Shown piece after piece: positions 31,711 to 44,640 of a stretch of DNA of 64,000 bases. A model generated the notes under the pieces. That model made no database searches. It saw nothing but the letters and a program-made list of their open reading frames with translations, and was not told where the DNA came from. Position 1 is the first letter of the stretch; each line of letters starts with the position of its first letter. The stretch is from Pontederia crassipes (Eukaryota; Streptophyta; Magnoliopsida; Commelinales; Pontederiaceae). The stretch covers positions 45,473,353 through 45,537,352 of the forward strand of contig CM060198.1 in assembly GCA_030549335.1 (NCBI GenBank). The letters are read 5' to 3'. A program made the translations under genes and the position numbers.

Positions 31711-33168
31711 CACTACAACAAAAAAGCAAATTACTGACGGTTGTACGCAATTTGACAAAACTATCGGAAATTATGATTTTCGATGGGTTTTCGATCGAAC
31801 CGATCCGTTAAAAAAATGATCGTCGCAAACTGATTTTCGACGGTTGGAAAAAACTCGCGGTTGTAATCGTTACAAAAGTCCGGCGGCCGCAACGGTCGAG
31901 ACTTTCGACGGTCATCGCAACCGTCGAAACTTTTGATGGTTGAGACCATCGAAACTTTCGACAGTTGCAACCGTCGAAACTTTTCTGTAATTTAACAAAA
32001 ATCATCGAAATGTTGTCACGACCACCAAAACTTTTGGCAATTGCATCGCAAAGATTTTTTATAATATAAAAAGTTAATCCACCGCTAGCGACCGAATCCG
32101 ATAGCCAACGGCCCGATTTGACCGCTAGGCGATCGATCCGACAGCCAACGACCCAATCCGGCCACCAACAGCCAGATTCGGCAGCCAAGCAGCCGATTTG
32201 GCCGCTCGCAACCAGATCGGATAACGAGGCGACTGATCTGCCCCTGCGGCCAGATTCGATCGCTAGGCGACCGATCTAGTCGCCGCGGCCAGATTCGACT
32301 GCCAAGCGGCCAATCCGGCTGCCTAGCGCCCGAACGGAGAGGGAGTCGGAGACCGAGGGAGGGAGGGAGAGGGTCGCCGATGGGGAGATCCATTCGGGAA
32401 GTCATGTCGCCGGCAAAATAGGAGAGGAAGAGAGAGAGGAGAGAGGAAAAGAAGTAGAGATAGGAGAGAGGGATAAGGTTATTTATATACATATATATAG
32501 GAAAAGATGGGAAAGCGGGAGAATGAAAAAAGAAGGAACGGGATTTGATTTTTTAGTTACCGACGGTCACGACCACCGTTAACTAAAAGGACTCCTTTAT
32601 ATTATATTATCTTTTACTTACTGACGGTTTGGACCGTCGGAATTATCGACGGTCTGAACTGTCGGTAATTATATTAATAAAAGACTCATTATAATATTGT
32701 TATTTTTAACTTACCGACGGTTTGGACCATCGAAAATATCGATGGTCTGAATTATCGATAATTATATTAATAAAAGACTCATTATAATATTATTATTTTC
32801 ACTTACCGATGATTTGGACCGTCGGAAATATCGACAGTCTGAACTGTCGCTAATTATATCAATAAAATACTTATTATGTTATATTATTTTCAATTTACCG
32901 ACGGTTAGGACCATCGAAAATTTTGACGGATAGATATGCATCAAAACATTCGACGTTCCTAACCGTCAAAAAATAAAATAATAATATAATGTATTGCATA
33001 ATTTATTATTCTTATTTTTGACAATTGTGACCGTCGGAAATTCCGTTGGATAGAAATTCGTCGCACACAACCGTCGAAAATACCGACAGATACCTATCCA
33101 TCGCAAATTGTGACGAATTTCTATCCATCGGAAATGACCCAGCGAAAAAGTCCAATTTTCTTGTAGTG
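31711..33168 (+). mobile_element. Complete non-autonomous CACTA (En/Spm) element
   Basis: The left end is CACTACAACAAAAAAG and the right end is its near-inverse TTTTCTTGTAGTG. The trinucleotide TTC lies on both sides (31708-31710, 33169-33171), the 3-bp target duplication of the family. Subterminal regions are full of ACGGT/ACCGTC motifs, including direct units of about 110 bp at 32560-32935 (ACCGACGGTTTGGACCGTCGG and variants). The centre (32085-32340) is a GC-rich array of short units around CCGATCCGG-type words, giving Arg/Pro/Trp-rich nonsense frames. No transposase is encoded. Length is 1458 bp. Confidence 0.9.
32085..32340. repeat. GC-rich short-unit array inside the CACTA element
   Basis: Irregular units of roughly 30-40 bp combine GCGACCGATC, CGGCCAGATTCG and similar words. 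A comparable GC-rich patch is at 46660-46750 in the related element. Confidence 0.7.
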
Positions 33169-33477
33169 TTCCCCCCTTCTCATGCGAGCTCCGATGATCT
33201 CGATAACCATAGGTCTCGATAATCGACGATCTCGGCAGCCTGCAATCTCTTCGACAACGAAGGTTGCGTCCATTGCCAAGATCTCTGCGAAGGTTTTAAT
33301 CGTCGTAGGGGTCGCCTCGAAGTTTTGCTGAGGATCGCTAGGAGCAGTCGAGTCGTCGCCGAGGTCACAAGTAAGAATGTTGTGGTTTTCGCCGCCATTT
33401 GAATTTTTTCGCCGATTTTATACTGATTTGTCTTTGAAACTAGGATTTTTGGTTGTTGTTTTGTTCGGTGTCGAGCG
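33169..33477 (+). other. Probable leader of the GRF pseudogene
   Basis: GC-moderate sequence with many TCG words and a GT-containing stretch after 33360, then a T-rich stretch before the ATG. It may be an untranslated first exon and intron. Confidence 0.35.
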
Positions 33478-33900
33478 ATGTCAACGGGCAAGTGCAAGAA
33501 TCTTTTAAGAAGATGTGGATGTGGGGAGGAAGAAATCATTAGGACTTCTTGGACCGAAATTAATTGCGGACGCATATTTTACGGATGTCGAAAGTGAGTA
33601 CCATTGTTGTTGATCATAGCATATTTTTTGAAATTCGTACTGATTACTTATTCCTCTTTCTGTCACTAGCATAGTAAATCATGCGACTACTTCAATTGGG
33701 TGGATCATCTTGTCGACAAAGTAAACATCAATAGGTTTTGGATAGGATGGAAACTTTGGAGGCTGCAATCAACTCTGAAAAGGAAAAAAATGATCAACTG
33801 GCTAAAATTGAAGCATAGAGAAAGAACTACATGCAACTGATTAGGAAGTTGATAACATTATGTTTGATCTTGTTCCTAATGTATATCTTCAAATAAATAT
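33478..33900 (+). pseudogene. Small GRF zinc-finger protein gene, broken
   Basis: Exon 1 (33478-33593) encodes MSTGKCKNLLRRCGCGEEEIIRTSWTEIN, with the last part C-GRIFYGCR. After a GTGAGT donor and an AG at 33673-33674, exon 2 continues NKSCDYFNWVD. The spacing CGCGEE, TSWT, GRIFYGC, CDYFNWVD is the GRF zinc finger (C/C/H/C-type, DNA/RNA-binding), common as short plant proteins with a coiled coil and membrane anchor at the C-terminus. Here, after VNINR, the frame shifts. The expected coiled coil (VLDRMETLEAAINSEKEKND) lies in another frame, followed by a TAG and then the hydrophobic tail LITLCLILFLMYIF. One frameshift and one stop therefore break it. As it stands it could give a 93-residue protein with the finger but without the anchor. 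Confidence 0.75.
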
Positions 33901-34244
33901 TACCAGTTGAAGTGTTGAATTAGGTAGTTGAACGTGAATGTTCAAATGTATGTCGTGCCAAATTATTAGAACATGTTGAATATTTATTTTACATTTTGTA
34001 TTATGTCATCCCATATTATTAGATCTGTTGAACATCTATATTGTATCATGAAGTTAAGCCACAAAATTAATGACTCGCATGAAGTGTGTATAGAGAATAT
34101 CAAACGAAATGGGAGGTGAAGGCCTTTAAGACACAGGTCTACTCAATACTTTGGCGTCTTACCTCTGAACACAAGAATAAATCAAGATGAAGTTTTAAAA
34201 TTTATAATCTCTCTACACTATTGAAATGCAATCCGCAAGCGTAC
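33901..34244. other. 3' flank of the GRF gene passing into an older retroelement
   Basis: No gene. From about 34080 the sequence ends in TGCAATCCGCAAGCGTAC, which seems to continue at 39366 (GATGCATCAG and GATTCGATCCACAGGGAA). The element at 34245-39365 thus interrupts an older repeat. Confidence 0.45.
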
Positions 34245-37200
34245 TAATATGAACCAGGAAATGCTTACAATTGCAACTGATAATAGAAGAATCTTCTAGC
34301 AAAGTTGGATGATGATGATAATGTTGTGGATTTTAGACATAAGGAAATTGAAGATAATTAAGAATATTTGCGATTTACAAATGATCAAATTACAAGATCA
34401 AGTTGCATAAAAGCCAACTTCTCAATGTCTTACCAATTGGGCCACATGAAGAGTCAGCATAATTTGGTCCAAATAAATCATGGATTAATCATATTTATTT
34501 AAAATTTTTGGAATTAATTATATAAGGAAATTTTGTTGAGAGTTGCAAGAGGAATTCATTTAGTTATTTTAGGAAACTATTATCTTTGCTTGTAGGCTAA
34601 GTTAGAACTTTTTCTTCCAGCCCAAATTTAGGCTTTTAGGGCCTATAAATATTGATGTTTATTATTATTTGAGACATCTTTGAATCTATTAAATTATGAC
34701 TTAATTGCTTTTGCTGTGGGGGAACTCCTGCAATCCGTTCTTCGAAAACTTCCGTCGTTAATTAGAAAGTTTGATATCTTGTGATTAAATTCATTTATTT
34801 ATAATATCGATTGCTTGTTCATTGTAATCTTGAGGTTGATATTCCGCTGCCTTGAAAATTCGTTTGATTTCGTTTCTCTTAATTATCATATATTGTTCCG
34901 ATCACTCAAGGCATTGTTCTTGAGCATCGTATCAGTTGGTATCAGAGCCGCATTTTCGATTCGATTTTCTAGTTATCTTCCCTTATTTTGTTGCTTCCCT
35001 ATTTCAATTTCTGAAAAAAAAAACAACACAAAAAAAAATCTGGTTTGTTAGTTCTTCTAATCCTAATCATCTTCCTTATTTACTTTCTTTTGTTCTTCAA
35101 ACCCTAGCCGTCATCCTTGTATTTTTCAAAATCTGTTGCAGTTTAAAAAAACAAAACCATAAAAATCTACTTATTTGTTGTTGAAATTCTAGTCGTCATC
35201 CTTATTTATTCTCAAGTTTGCTGCAGTTTTAAAAAAAAGGCTGAAAAGAATTTAGAAAACAAAAAAATGGACTGAAAAGGAAAGTGCAGGAAAGGAGGAA
35301 AGAGAATAGGGAAAAAGAAAATTTTTGAAAAGAAAAAGAATTTTGAAAAAAACTGAAAAAAGTGAAAGAAAAGATTCAGAAGAAAGAGGAAAGAAAAAAA
35401 AGGAAAGATTATTTCTGGAGAAATGTGTAAAGAAAATTTTGAGAATGATGAACTTTGAATTCTTTCCAATTCTGAATTTTTTATATCTGTCCTTTTTTAC
35501 AACTTTTTTCCTAATTTCTATTCCAACTCAACTTCAAGTATTCTTTTGATCTTGCAATCATATTGATAAATCAGATTGATTCAATCACATATTGCCTTTG
35601 TATTAACTTGCATTAGTTCTCTTAGAACTTGTTGGAGGGTTCAAGAGAGGAAAAAGAGAGAGTGGTAAGTACAATTGAGGGAAAAAGTCAAATAGATCTG
35701 AGGTAAAATACGAGTGTCACCATTGAGTGTCAACATGTGAGGTAGTGAGATTATTTTTACTAACATTTGCTGCAAAAATTTCTCACAACGTCAACAGAAA
35801 ATGACAAAGATCTTAATTATAGAAAAGAAGCAATTAATCAGGCAAAAATGATGGAGGTCGTGACACAATATTTTTATCGTCTTGGACATATGATTACTGA
35901 ACTGCACGATCATGTAGATGTGCAAATTGCACAACTACAACAAGTTATATAACCAAATTATAGAAGAGATTGCCAAAGACAGCATGCTCCTGATGATGAT
36001 GAACATGATGAAGAGATGGAAAAGAAAGATAATAAAAGTGGGAGAAAGCATATGAGTGTTCAGATTGGAGGGAGAACACACAAACGAGAAAATGTTTTCT
36101 ATGTTCGTTGTTGTATTTTGGACAGAACTTGTGGACTAATTATTGATAATGAAAGATGCGTCAATCTTGCTAGCCATTACATGGTGGAGAATTTGGGGCT
36201 ACCAATCTTAAAGCACCAAAAACCATACAAACTTCAATGCATAAACGATGGAGGAGAAGTCAAGGTGACCAAATAGGTTCTTGTGTCATTTAAAATTAGA
36301 TGATTTACTGATGAAATATTATGTGATGTTGTATCAATGCACATTTGTCATATCCTTTTGGGGCATCCATGGCAATATGATCGATGCGTGACATATGATG
36401 GTGCTACCAACCGTAATGTCGCAAAGATGGGAGAAAATACACTTTAGCACCATTGCCACCTTAAGAAGTATACGAAGAGAAGGTGCAGCTTAAAGAGCAT
36501 GTAGAAGCCTACAACATTGAGAGAAAAAATTTGATTGCACAACATCACTTGAAGAAAGATGAAGCTGATTGTACATAAACTCCAATCAATTATGAGAATT
36601 GTAAGAAAGATAGATATAAAATATGAGTGTCACAACTTGAGTGATAAAAATGAGAGCCACAAAACTTTTGAGTTCTTAGAAAGGTCACCTTTAGAAAGCA
36701 TTGAGATACAACATTTAAATATTGAGTGTTATGAAAGTAGTGAGAATGAGAAAAAATTAGATCTTGAGTATTCAGAAATGTCACTTCTAGAAAACACTGA
36801 GAGGAAACATATGTGTGTTGAGCGTTGTGAGAATGAAAAGATATTAGCTCTTGAGTGCAAAGAAATGCCACCTTCGGAGAGTTTGGAGTAAAAAGACTTG
36901 AGTGTTGAGGCAAAAGAAAGAGAATTCAATAATTTTTCTCCTAACACTAATCATCTTTTGTCTTTTGATTCTGATTTGTCTATGCAGATATGTAAGAGTG
37001 GACTATATGAAAATACAAATTCTATCATGTAAGAAATTGAAAAAGGTTGTATTGATTTCATGATGATTAGTTTGAAAAGTCCATCTCCTTGCTTTGAAAC
37101 TTTATATTTATTTGATGTGACTAGTTTGTAGGGTTTAGTTGATTGTTTGATGTGACTAGTGTCCAGCCAGAAGTATTTAATGCCATTCATCTCTTTCATT

Positions 37201-39365
37201 TTCATACTTGTTGGGTGTTGGTTCATTTTATTTTTGCTTTGCATTGAATTTTTGGAATGAATATTTTCTAATATTGAGCATCTTTGAATGGCTTATTTTG
37301 ATTTTTAGATTTTTTGATAAGAGTATAATCTTATTCATTTCCGTGAACTAACCCTTGTGTCTTATTAAGAGCATTTCTTCAGTTAATTATTGTAGTTTGT
37401 CATATGATTTTTACATCACAAATGAGAAATTTTCATCAATTGAACTTTTGTATGTTTTCCACAAAAGATCTGTGATTATTTTCTTATGAGGTATTTAGAT
37501 TTATAATAATCATTTACATGATCATTTGAGTGGAGTACATGAAGTTATAAATTCTCTCTTGCAAGGATTTGAAAGAGATATTAATTTTATGAAAACTAGT
37601 TTGAAAAGACTCGTTCTTACTTTTCAAATTTTATATTTGCTGGATGTGTCTGAGGTTTTAATTGAGAGAAGAATTGAATGACATGCAAACATTAGATCTG
37701 AATTTTTTATTCCACTTTGTTCTTCATTGAGTGTTGAAACACTTTATTTGAGCCTAGAACACTTTATATTGAAATTTTGAAATGAATATTTTCTAGTTCT
37801 GAACACTTTTGATTGGTTGATTTTGATTTCAAGATTTTCTGAGCCTAGAACCTTATTTATTTCTTTAAATCCATCTTTGTGCTTTCCTAAGATCATTTCT
37901 GTGGATGATGGTTGCAATTTTTCATCTAATTTTCACATCATAATTCGAAAATTCATTGCATTTGCACTAGTTGGACTTTTGTGCATTTTTCGTAGAAGAT
38001 TTGAGAGTAATTTCTTTGGAGATATTTTGATTTATAATAATCATTTGGGTGATCATTTTGGTGATACTTTGATTAGTTGCAGGGAGTTGCATTATTCATT
38101 TCATGAGCCGAGATATTTGTTTGATTATGAATATTATAATATTTCACTTTCAGATGTTAATGATTCTTTTTATTTCATGGAAACTAACATGTTTATCTTG
38201 GAACCACTTGACAATCTCCATATTGGATTCCTAGTTCTTTGGAATATATTGCGCACCTTATTTGACAATATTCTTATGCGACAAGGAAAGTCTTCGAAGT
38301 TTCACAATTTGTTTCTTAACATACCAATGTCTCATGGGCATAAAATATTTCATCCAGGTGAGTATGAAAATTACATTACTTTTCATATTACTTATCTTGT
38401 TCTTGCTTTACACTTGCAGGATCTTAACATGATGGTATAATTGATTAATCAAACTTGCAATCCTGATTGAGATACATCAAAAAGGGAAGTATCAATATCT
38501 CCATTACGCGTGTCCTAAATTATTTAATAATTCAGATATATGATAAGTTATATTCTCCTTATTGTGAATGTAGATTCGAGGACGAATCCTTTTGAGGAGG
38601 AGGGAAATGATATGAACTTGCATATACTCTCCTTATTGTGAATGTAGATTCGATGACGAATTCTTTTGAAGAGGAGGGGAATGATATGAACCAGGAAATG
38701 CTTACAATTGCAACCGGCAATAAAAGAATCTTCTAGCAAAGTTGGATGAAGATGATAATGTTGTGGATCTTAGACATAAGAAAATTGAAGATAATTAAGA
38801 ATGTCTGCGATTTACAAATGATCAAATTATAAGATCAAGTTGCATCAAAGTCAACTTCTCAATGTTTACCAATCGGGCCGCATGAAGAGTCAGCATAATT
38901 TGATCCAAATAAATCATGGATTAACCATATCTATTTGGAATTTTTGAAATTAATTATATAAGGAAATTCTACTGAGAGTTGCAATAGGAATTCATTTAGT
39001 TATTTTAGGAAACTAGTTACCTTTGCTTGTAGGATAAGTTAGGCCTTCTTCTTCCACCCCAAATTCAGGCTTCTAGGGCTTATAAATATTGGTGTTTATT
39101 ATTATTTGAGACATCTTTGAATCTATTGAATTATGGCTTAATTGCTTTTGCTGTGAGGGAACTCCTACAATCCGTTCTTCGGGAACTTCCGCCGTTAATT
39201 ATAAGGTTGGCTATTTTGTGATTAAATCATCTATTTATAATATCGATTACTTGGTTCATTGTAATCTTGATATTCCGCTGCCCTGAAAATTTGTTTGATG
39301 TTGTTTCTCTTGATTATTATATATTGTTTCGGTCACTCAAGGCATTGGCTTTGAGCATCGTATCA
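34245..39365 (+). mobile_element. Older, broken relative of the 24-kb LTR element
   Basis: 5' LTR 34245-34934 and 3' LTR 38682-39365 bound an internal part that is closely related along its length to 24914-28734: leader, protease-like region (about 35990-36500), charged repeats and the two hydrophobic repeats to about 38440. Flanks are CGTAC and CATAC, a target duplication with one mismatch. A primer-binding site (TGGTATCAGAGCCGC) follows the first LTR. The coding part is broken in several places. The LTRs differ at several percent of positions by eye, suggesting some 2-3 million years, clearly older than the 24-kb copy. It also has the doubled polypurine tract (38572-38681). Confidence 0.85.
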
Positions 39366-42300
39366 CATACGATGCATCAGTATTTGAGATTCGATCCACA
39401 GGGAAGCGGTGTTTGTGAAATCTTCGAGAAATCCTTTGGAGCAAACTTAGTAAGAAAAGTGGATGTTGAAGATGGGGAAAAAAGATAGCGATGTATGTAA
39501 AAGAGGAGAAATGCAAGGATGAGAGTTAATCTTAAGAAATGTACGAGAAAATCAATAAAGAACACGTGTTGAGGACTTATGGGGGGTACTTCTGTTACAA
39601 GATTCAAAATTCTTTAGTTTGAAATGATATGGGTAAAACAACCGAGTGCCCTTTTTACGCGTGCGTTTGGTCAATCTTGATAGTAAAGACACTCGACTCT
39701 GCACCCACACTTTCGTGTTGGTGGAAAGTTTGTGATTGCACACATGAAAAGAATTAGTAAGAAGGGCACTATTATTGCCTTCGCGTATGTTATCATCAAA
39801 GCATGAATTGAGCTTTACTTCATTCAAGATTTGAGTTTAGGTCTTGTATCCATTGAGTATCAAGCATTAAAAAAAATACACCTACGATAAGGAGGATTCG
39901 GTCGGTTCACGCTTACCTTAGTGAAATATGGACAACAACTCTCGGGCTGAATGGAAGATACAAGTGCACAGTTTAAACACTTTGAAGGAGAAGAAAAGTT
40001 CGATTCAGACAGTATGAAGTAGAATTTACCGGAAGTCTTTCAGAAATAACTCATTTCATATATACCCTATTCGGGACACTAATTTTGAATGAGGTTTTTC
40101 AAAAATATCCCATCTTAGGTAAAATTTCCAAAATCGAAAATAGCAATGGTGAAATGTATGAACACTCTTTGAATCCGTTTAAGATGATCCAAATTTCTGA
40201 CTCAATGCGGTCGTTTATTGTCAGAAATTCAGAATATGTACAACCTTTTCAAGTTGCAAATCAAAAAGTGAGTGACGTCTAAACCAAACTACGAAGAGCT
40301 CCAATGTTGATTCTACGAACACCCAAACTACGAACCACTACATGCCCTGGACTTGGTTTCTCCATGTTCGATCACAATGGAGCCTATAATGTCCCTATGG
40401 TCGGAGGTGCAGGGTAGGTTCAGAAAACTCCTCCTAGCTCACAACTACGTGAAAAACACGAGAACCACGCAGGGAACTGTCTTCACCTAGGATTGATTTC
40501 TCGATGTTCAGTTATGATGGAGAACTATAACGTCCCTATGATCAGGGGTGTAGGGAGAAGATAGTTCATGAGCTCAAATTCATGCATAGATCCAAAAGGC
40601 AAAGAGTTGATCAATAAAATAAGGATCGAACTAATGCCATTGAAAACACAAGAAATCTCGACACTTGGTACTGATCATGAAAAGCATCAAAATAAAATAC
40701 AGCTAAAGAACATGAATCCAAATTACATAAGTACCTCCCGGCCTCGGCAGGGCCGGTTAGTTACAGTTCATGTGAAGAATACACATCTCTCCACGAATTG
40801 CCAAAGGCATTGTTTTCCAACTCTCTATTCTTTCTTTCCTTTCGTCGCTTGATCTACTCTTCAGAATCTTCTCTCCCCTTTTGCTTACAGCTTCTTCCTC
40901 CTTTTATATCCATTTTTTCTCTCTCTGTCGACCTCTGCTTGTTGTCCACTCTTCTCTTCTCCTCTGCTTGTCCCTCTATTGTCGTCTGCAATTGGGAAGC
41001 TTCCTTGCAACGTGGAGGTGAAGGAGCTGGCTGGTCCCAATTGCAGATGATGTTCGCTATTTGATTGTTGGGTCTCTTCCTCAGTCCGAAAGCAATCCAC
41101 CATTTCTTGATGCAGACAAGTGTGTGGTTCAGCCGCTCTACTTCATCCCTTGGAGCTCATCAGCCCCTGCAAAAAGGGACATTTATCCAAGTGAATTATC
41201 AGGCTAGCAAGAATATACTTAGTGGTAATATGCGAATAGACATTTATGTGGAGAACATTTGAAATGCATTGAATTAGTGCCATGCACATGTCTACGTAAG
41301 GAAATAATTATATAATAGATACTATGTGCATGTGAAATAATAGTGAAAATATAGGCCATAAATCTCCACATTAACTCCCCCTAGACTTAAAGGTTTGCTT
41401 GTCCTCAAGCAATCAGCTTAAGAACTTGGAGCACATCATGAGAATGCATCATAATTCCCCACCCCTTCCCTGACATCGCATGTTTGTCATTTAAATTTTT
41501 TAGTTTGTTTTAACACTGCCCTGGCAATGATACCACATAAGCTCCTATACTAATGGGATACATAGACTCCCTATTGAATGGTCGCCTACATGCAAATTTC
41601 TTAGAAATATTCATACAATAATATTTATTCTCATGTTTAAAAGGGACTAATCGACTTATTCAAATTTCAAAATTTTTTTAAATTCAAATGCAATAGCTCC
41701 CTATTGGATGGGATAGAGTAAAATATCAACATAGGTGATTCCACTCAATAGTCCCTACTTTTTTCTTCTTGGAATAATGGGCTAGTGGTGTCATGGGGCA
41801 TACTCTTGTCTTCCCCAAACTAGGCAGACAACGAAGTAGTTATTGGTGCTTTATGTATTCGGAACACAATATTTTTTTTGAACATGAGATCCCGCAGTAT
41901 TCTCCACCGGATCTTCCCAGAATACTAGGATGGAGCACTTGGGATTTTATTGAAAAGAAAAGAAAAGTAAACTAAACTAAAGTTTCCATTACGTAAAGGA
42001 AGAGCTATTACATATCATTAAGCTTATTTTAGTATTTTAAAATGTCAGTCAATAGGTTTCAAGCAAGTGACCAAGTCATTTGAATGCATGAATGAGTCTA
42101 GACAATGGCATGTAGATGATTATCCAATATCTAGTGATGGGCTTTAATGTCATGCCAGGGTATCAAATTTAAACTTTTGTAAAATCTTTGGAACATTGGC
42201 ATTTACATAGGATGAGGGGTAAATAATGCATTCATGATGTTTCTAAGCTAAAGGTCGGAGGGTAATTCAAATCTTTCAGTAAGGATTCGCACGATGCATG

Positions 42301-43640
42301 TCAACATATCATAAAATTTTCGAAATATTTGATTAATAAAACTTTAAACATGGCAATTTTTAGGGTGTAGAGCTAAAGAAACTAGTATGCTAAAATTTTG
42401 AAGATATGGTCGGAAAACATATCATTGTACCCTCCTAAACTTAAACACAACACTGTCCTCAGTGTGTTCAAACCGGGGTAGGAATGGAGCTCAAGAGGAA
42501 GACGAGTGTGTGGGGGAACCAGCGTTCCCCCAAACTTGCTTCAATGTGTAGGATGGCAGTAGTCTGATTTTGGAGCAGGCATTTTATGCGGATGTTGCTT
42601 CGTCATAACTTGAGCACCTGTAGGGAGAGGTCAGAAATAATCTATTGAAGGTCAGAGAGGGTAGGTTTTGTGGCATCGTCAGTTGCCGGTTCTAACTTAG
42701 GGGACTTTAGTTTTTTGGAGGTGGGTGATGCAAGATTCGAGGAGTGGTGGTGGTCTTGCCCTATTGTTGATTTTGGTTTGCTTGGAGCTTCGTTGTTTCA
42801 GATGTTCTGGGGTGATTCTGATTGAATGGAGAGTTTGTCGGTGTTAGGGAGGCACAACTTTTGATGTGTTCCTTTCATGAGTAGAATCTTGCGGTGTCCT
42901 TGGACTTCGATCAGTTCCATTTGCGGAGGGTTTTCATATTTATTGTCATAGGTCCTCGAGCTATTTCAAAAAAAACAAGCTCTAGATCATAGTGGATGCC
43001 GATCGTTGTAATGATCCTGCCGAATGTAATTGCGCCCGACTTCATCTTAATACATTTGTTCCGATTCGACAACAAATGTCCTAAGAGGTTTACTTGTTTT
43101 CCATAGAGAAATGCATCAATGATAAACATGTCGGAATCAATGATGTGAGACTTTGTGTTTGTTTGGCCCAGGATGGTTGACGAGATGAGGTGATGAAAAT
43201 ATCTGATGATGGGGTTAGAAATCGCAAAGGCCCGGGCTCTTGCCCTTTTGGTCTAGTCGTCAGTGATTTTGGCTAACGCCTTGGGTATTGAAACGTGTTA
43301 GGCGTCCGAGAAAATAGGGCAAGGCGATGACTTGACTAAGCTTTTGGAAAAAATCACTGAAAGTCTTTGTTAAAATAGTAAAAAAGAAATGGTCTCTCGT
43401 CGTTTGCCATCCTTGTAGGAGCTAAGGTGACTCCTCACAAACCTAACCTTTTTCCCCATTAACTTCCACTTGTCTCTTTCCCCCTTTCCCTCTTTAGACT
43501 CTTCTCCAACTCTCTTCTCAGTTCGTGCCAAATTTGAGTGCCCTCGATCATGTTCGAGTTGTTGCAGATAGATCCAAGCTTTGACAGTCAAGTGAGAGCA
43601 ATGACACCCTGATTAGAGTAGTGATAGCCTCCCATGAGTG
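39366..43640 (-). mobile_element. Athila-like Ty3/gypsy fossil, interrupted on its left by the 34245-39365 element
   Basis: The minus strand shows features of plant Athila/Tat-type elements. TTGAGGACAAGCAAACC followed by a G-rich stretch lies around 41368-41415, and a second similar passage lies around 42425-42470. A minus-strand frame at 42911-43129 (MFIIDAFLYGKQVNLLGHLL, TFGRIITTIGIHYDLEL) resembles the ORF1 region of Athila-like elements. Reverse transcriptase was not seen and LTR borders are not certain. It is an old, broken remnant. Confidence 0.5.
40337..40570. repeat. Two direct repeats of ~85 bp, 150 bp apart
   Basis: Two passages, at about 40345-40430 and 40485-40565, share the words TTTCTC-ATGTTC, TATAA-GTCCCTATG and TGTAGGG or TGCAGGG with scattered changes. 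Confidence 0.65.
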
Positions 43641-43769
43641 GCATCGTCCAAATCCGACGACAAGGACCTCCTACAACACATCTGCCTGATCCTACCCTCT
43701 ATGGCCAAAAGGGAGTAGCATATCCTAAGTTGGCAGGAGACTCAAGCAAGAGGCATTGCCAGATCCACA

Positions 43770-44133
43770 TGATAGCGGTTTGAGAAATCTACGTGTTAGG
43801 TTCCTAGTCCAACTAGGATCCTAATTAGATCACTTCGAGGAGCTCAAGCCTCCAATAGACCACTTCGAGGGGGTCAAGTCTCCAAGATACTTGCTCTAAG
43901 CAATTATAAAAAGAAGTTGTATTCTCATATATAATTAAAAAGAATTTCAAGGGGTCCTATTTATAGGGTAAATCCAAATAAGTCCCAATAGAAGTAGAAA
44001 TAAAAAAAATAGAGTGCTAATCAAACTAGGAAGTAAATAACTAGAGTGCTAATCAAACTAAGAAGTAAATAGCTAATCATAACCAAAGGAAAAATAACTA
44101 TTTCTACTAATATTAGGAATTAGGTTCCTATCA
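43770..44133 (-). repeat. LTR (364 bp) of a third LTR retroelement, minus strand
   Basis: On the minus strand it begins TGATAGGAACC at 44133 and ends CCGCTATCA at 43770, with inverted ends TGATAG/CTATCA. A polypurine tract (GAAGAGGACGAGAA) precedes it. Two small tandem duplications lie inside (about 43826-43893, and a 33-bp pair at 44012-44077). Confidence 0.7.
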
Positions 44134-44640
44134 TTCTCGTCCTCTTCAAAATAGCCTTGTCCTCAAGGCTATGCAGAAATATGTGAGACAACTTTTTCTT
44201 TCGATGTTTAATTGGATGATGCATCTTGATAATTTGAATAAAATAAAGATCCTTCTTCACAATGTAGCTTTGGCTAGGCATTAATAGCTTTGGTTCAAAC
44301 TTGCATTGGCTGAAGAAAGAGAATTTGAAATTGATCAAATTCTTTCTGCATGAATAAATTTGTCTTTGGACATTGAAACCTTCGACATTCTTTAAGGTTG
44401 AGTCATATGTCATAAGTGTGAATGAGTCATTATTAGTATCTTCACAAATTAATGGCTTCCCAACAATAATGCCTTTTGTAGTAGATTCTTCAAAAGATGA
44501 TTGATCGTTTGACAGTTGAATTATAGATGTCTCATCTTTAAAAGATTTCTCAGTAGATGAATCTGAAGGTTGAACTTCAACTGAATTATTTTCAATATCC
44601 TTCACTTCTTGTTGAGATAAAGTTTAATAAAGATCTCTGA
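44134..44640 (-). mobile_element. 3' internal end of the same LTR element
   Basis: A minus-strand frame (44605-44120) is Ser/Glu/Asn-rich at first (STEKSFKDETSIIQLSNDQS) and ends with LEDKAILKRTRMIG just before the polypurine tract. No conserved domain is recognised. No second LTR was found to the right, so the element is truncated. Confidence 0.5.

Noticed and set aside
32085-32492. Arg/Pro/Trp-rich frame as a gene
   Set aside because: It is read from the GC-rich short-unit array inside a non-autonomous CACTA element, with no family resemblance.
42911-43129. The 72-codon minus-strand frame as a host gene
   Set aside because: Its wording fits the ORF1 region of Athila-like elements and its surroundings are retroelement sequence.
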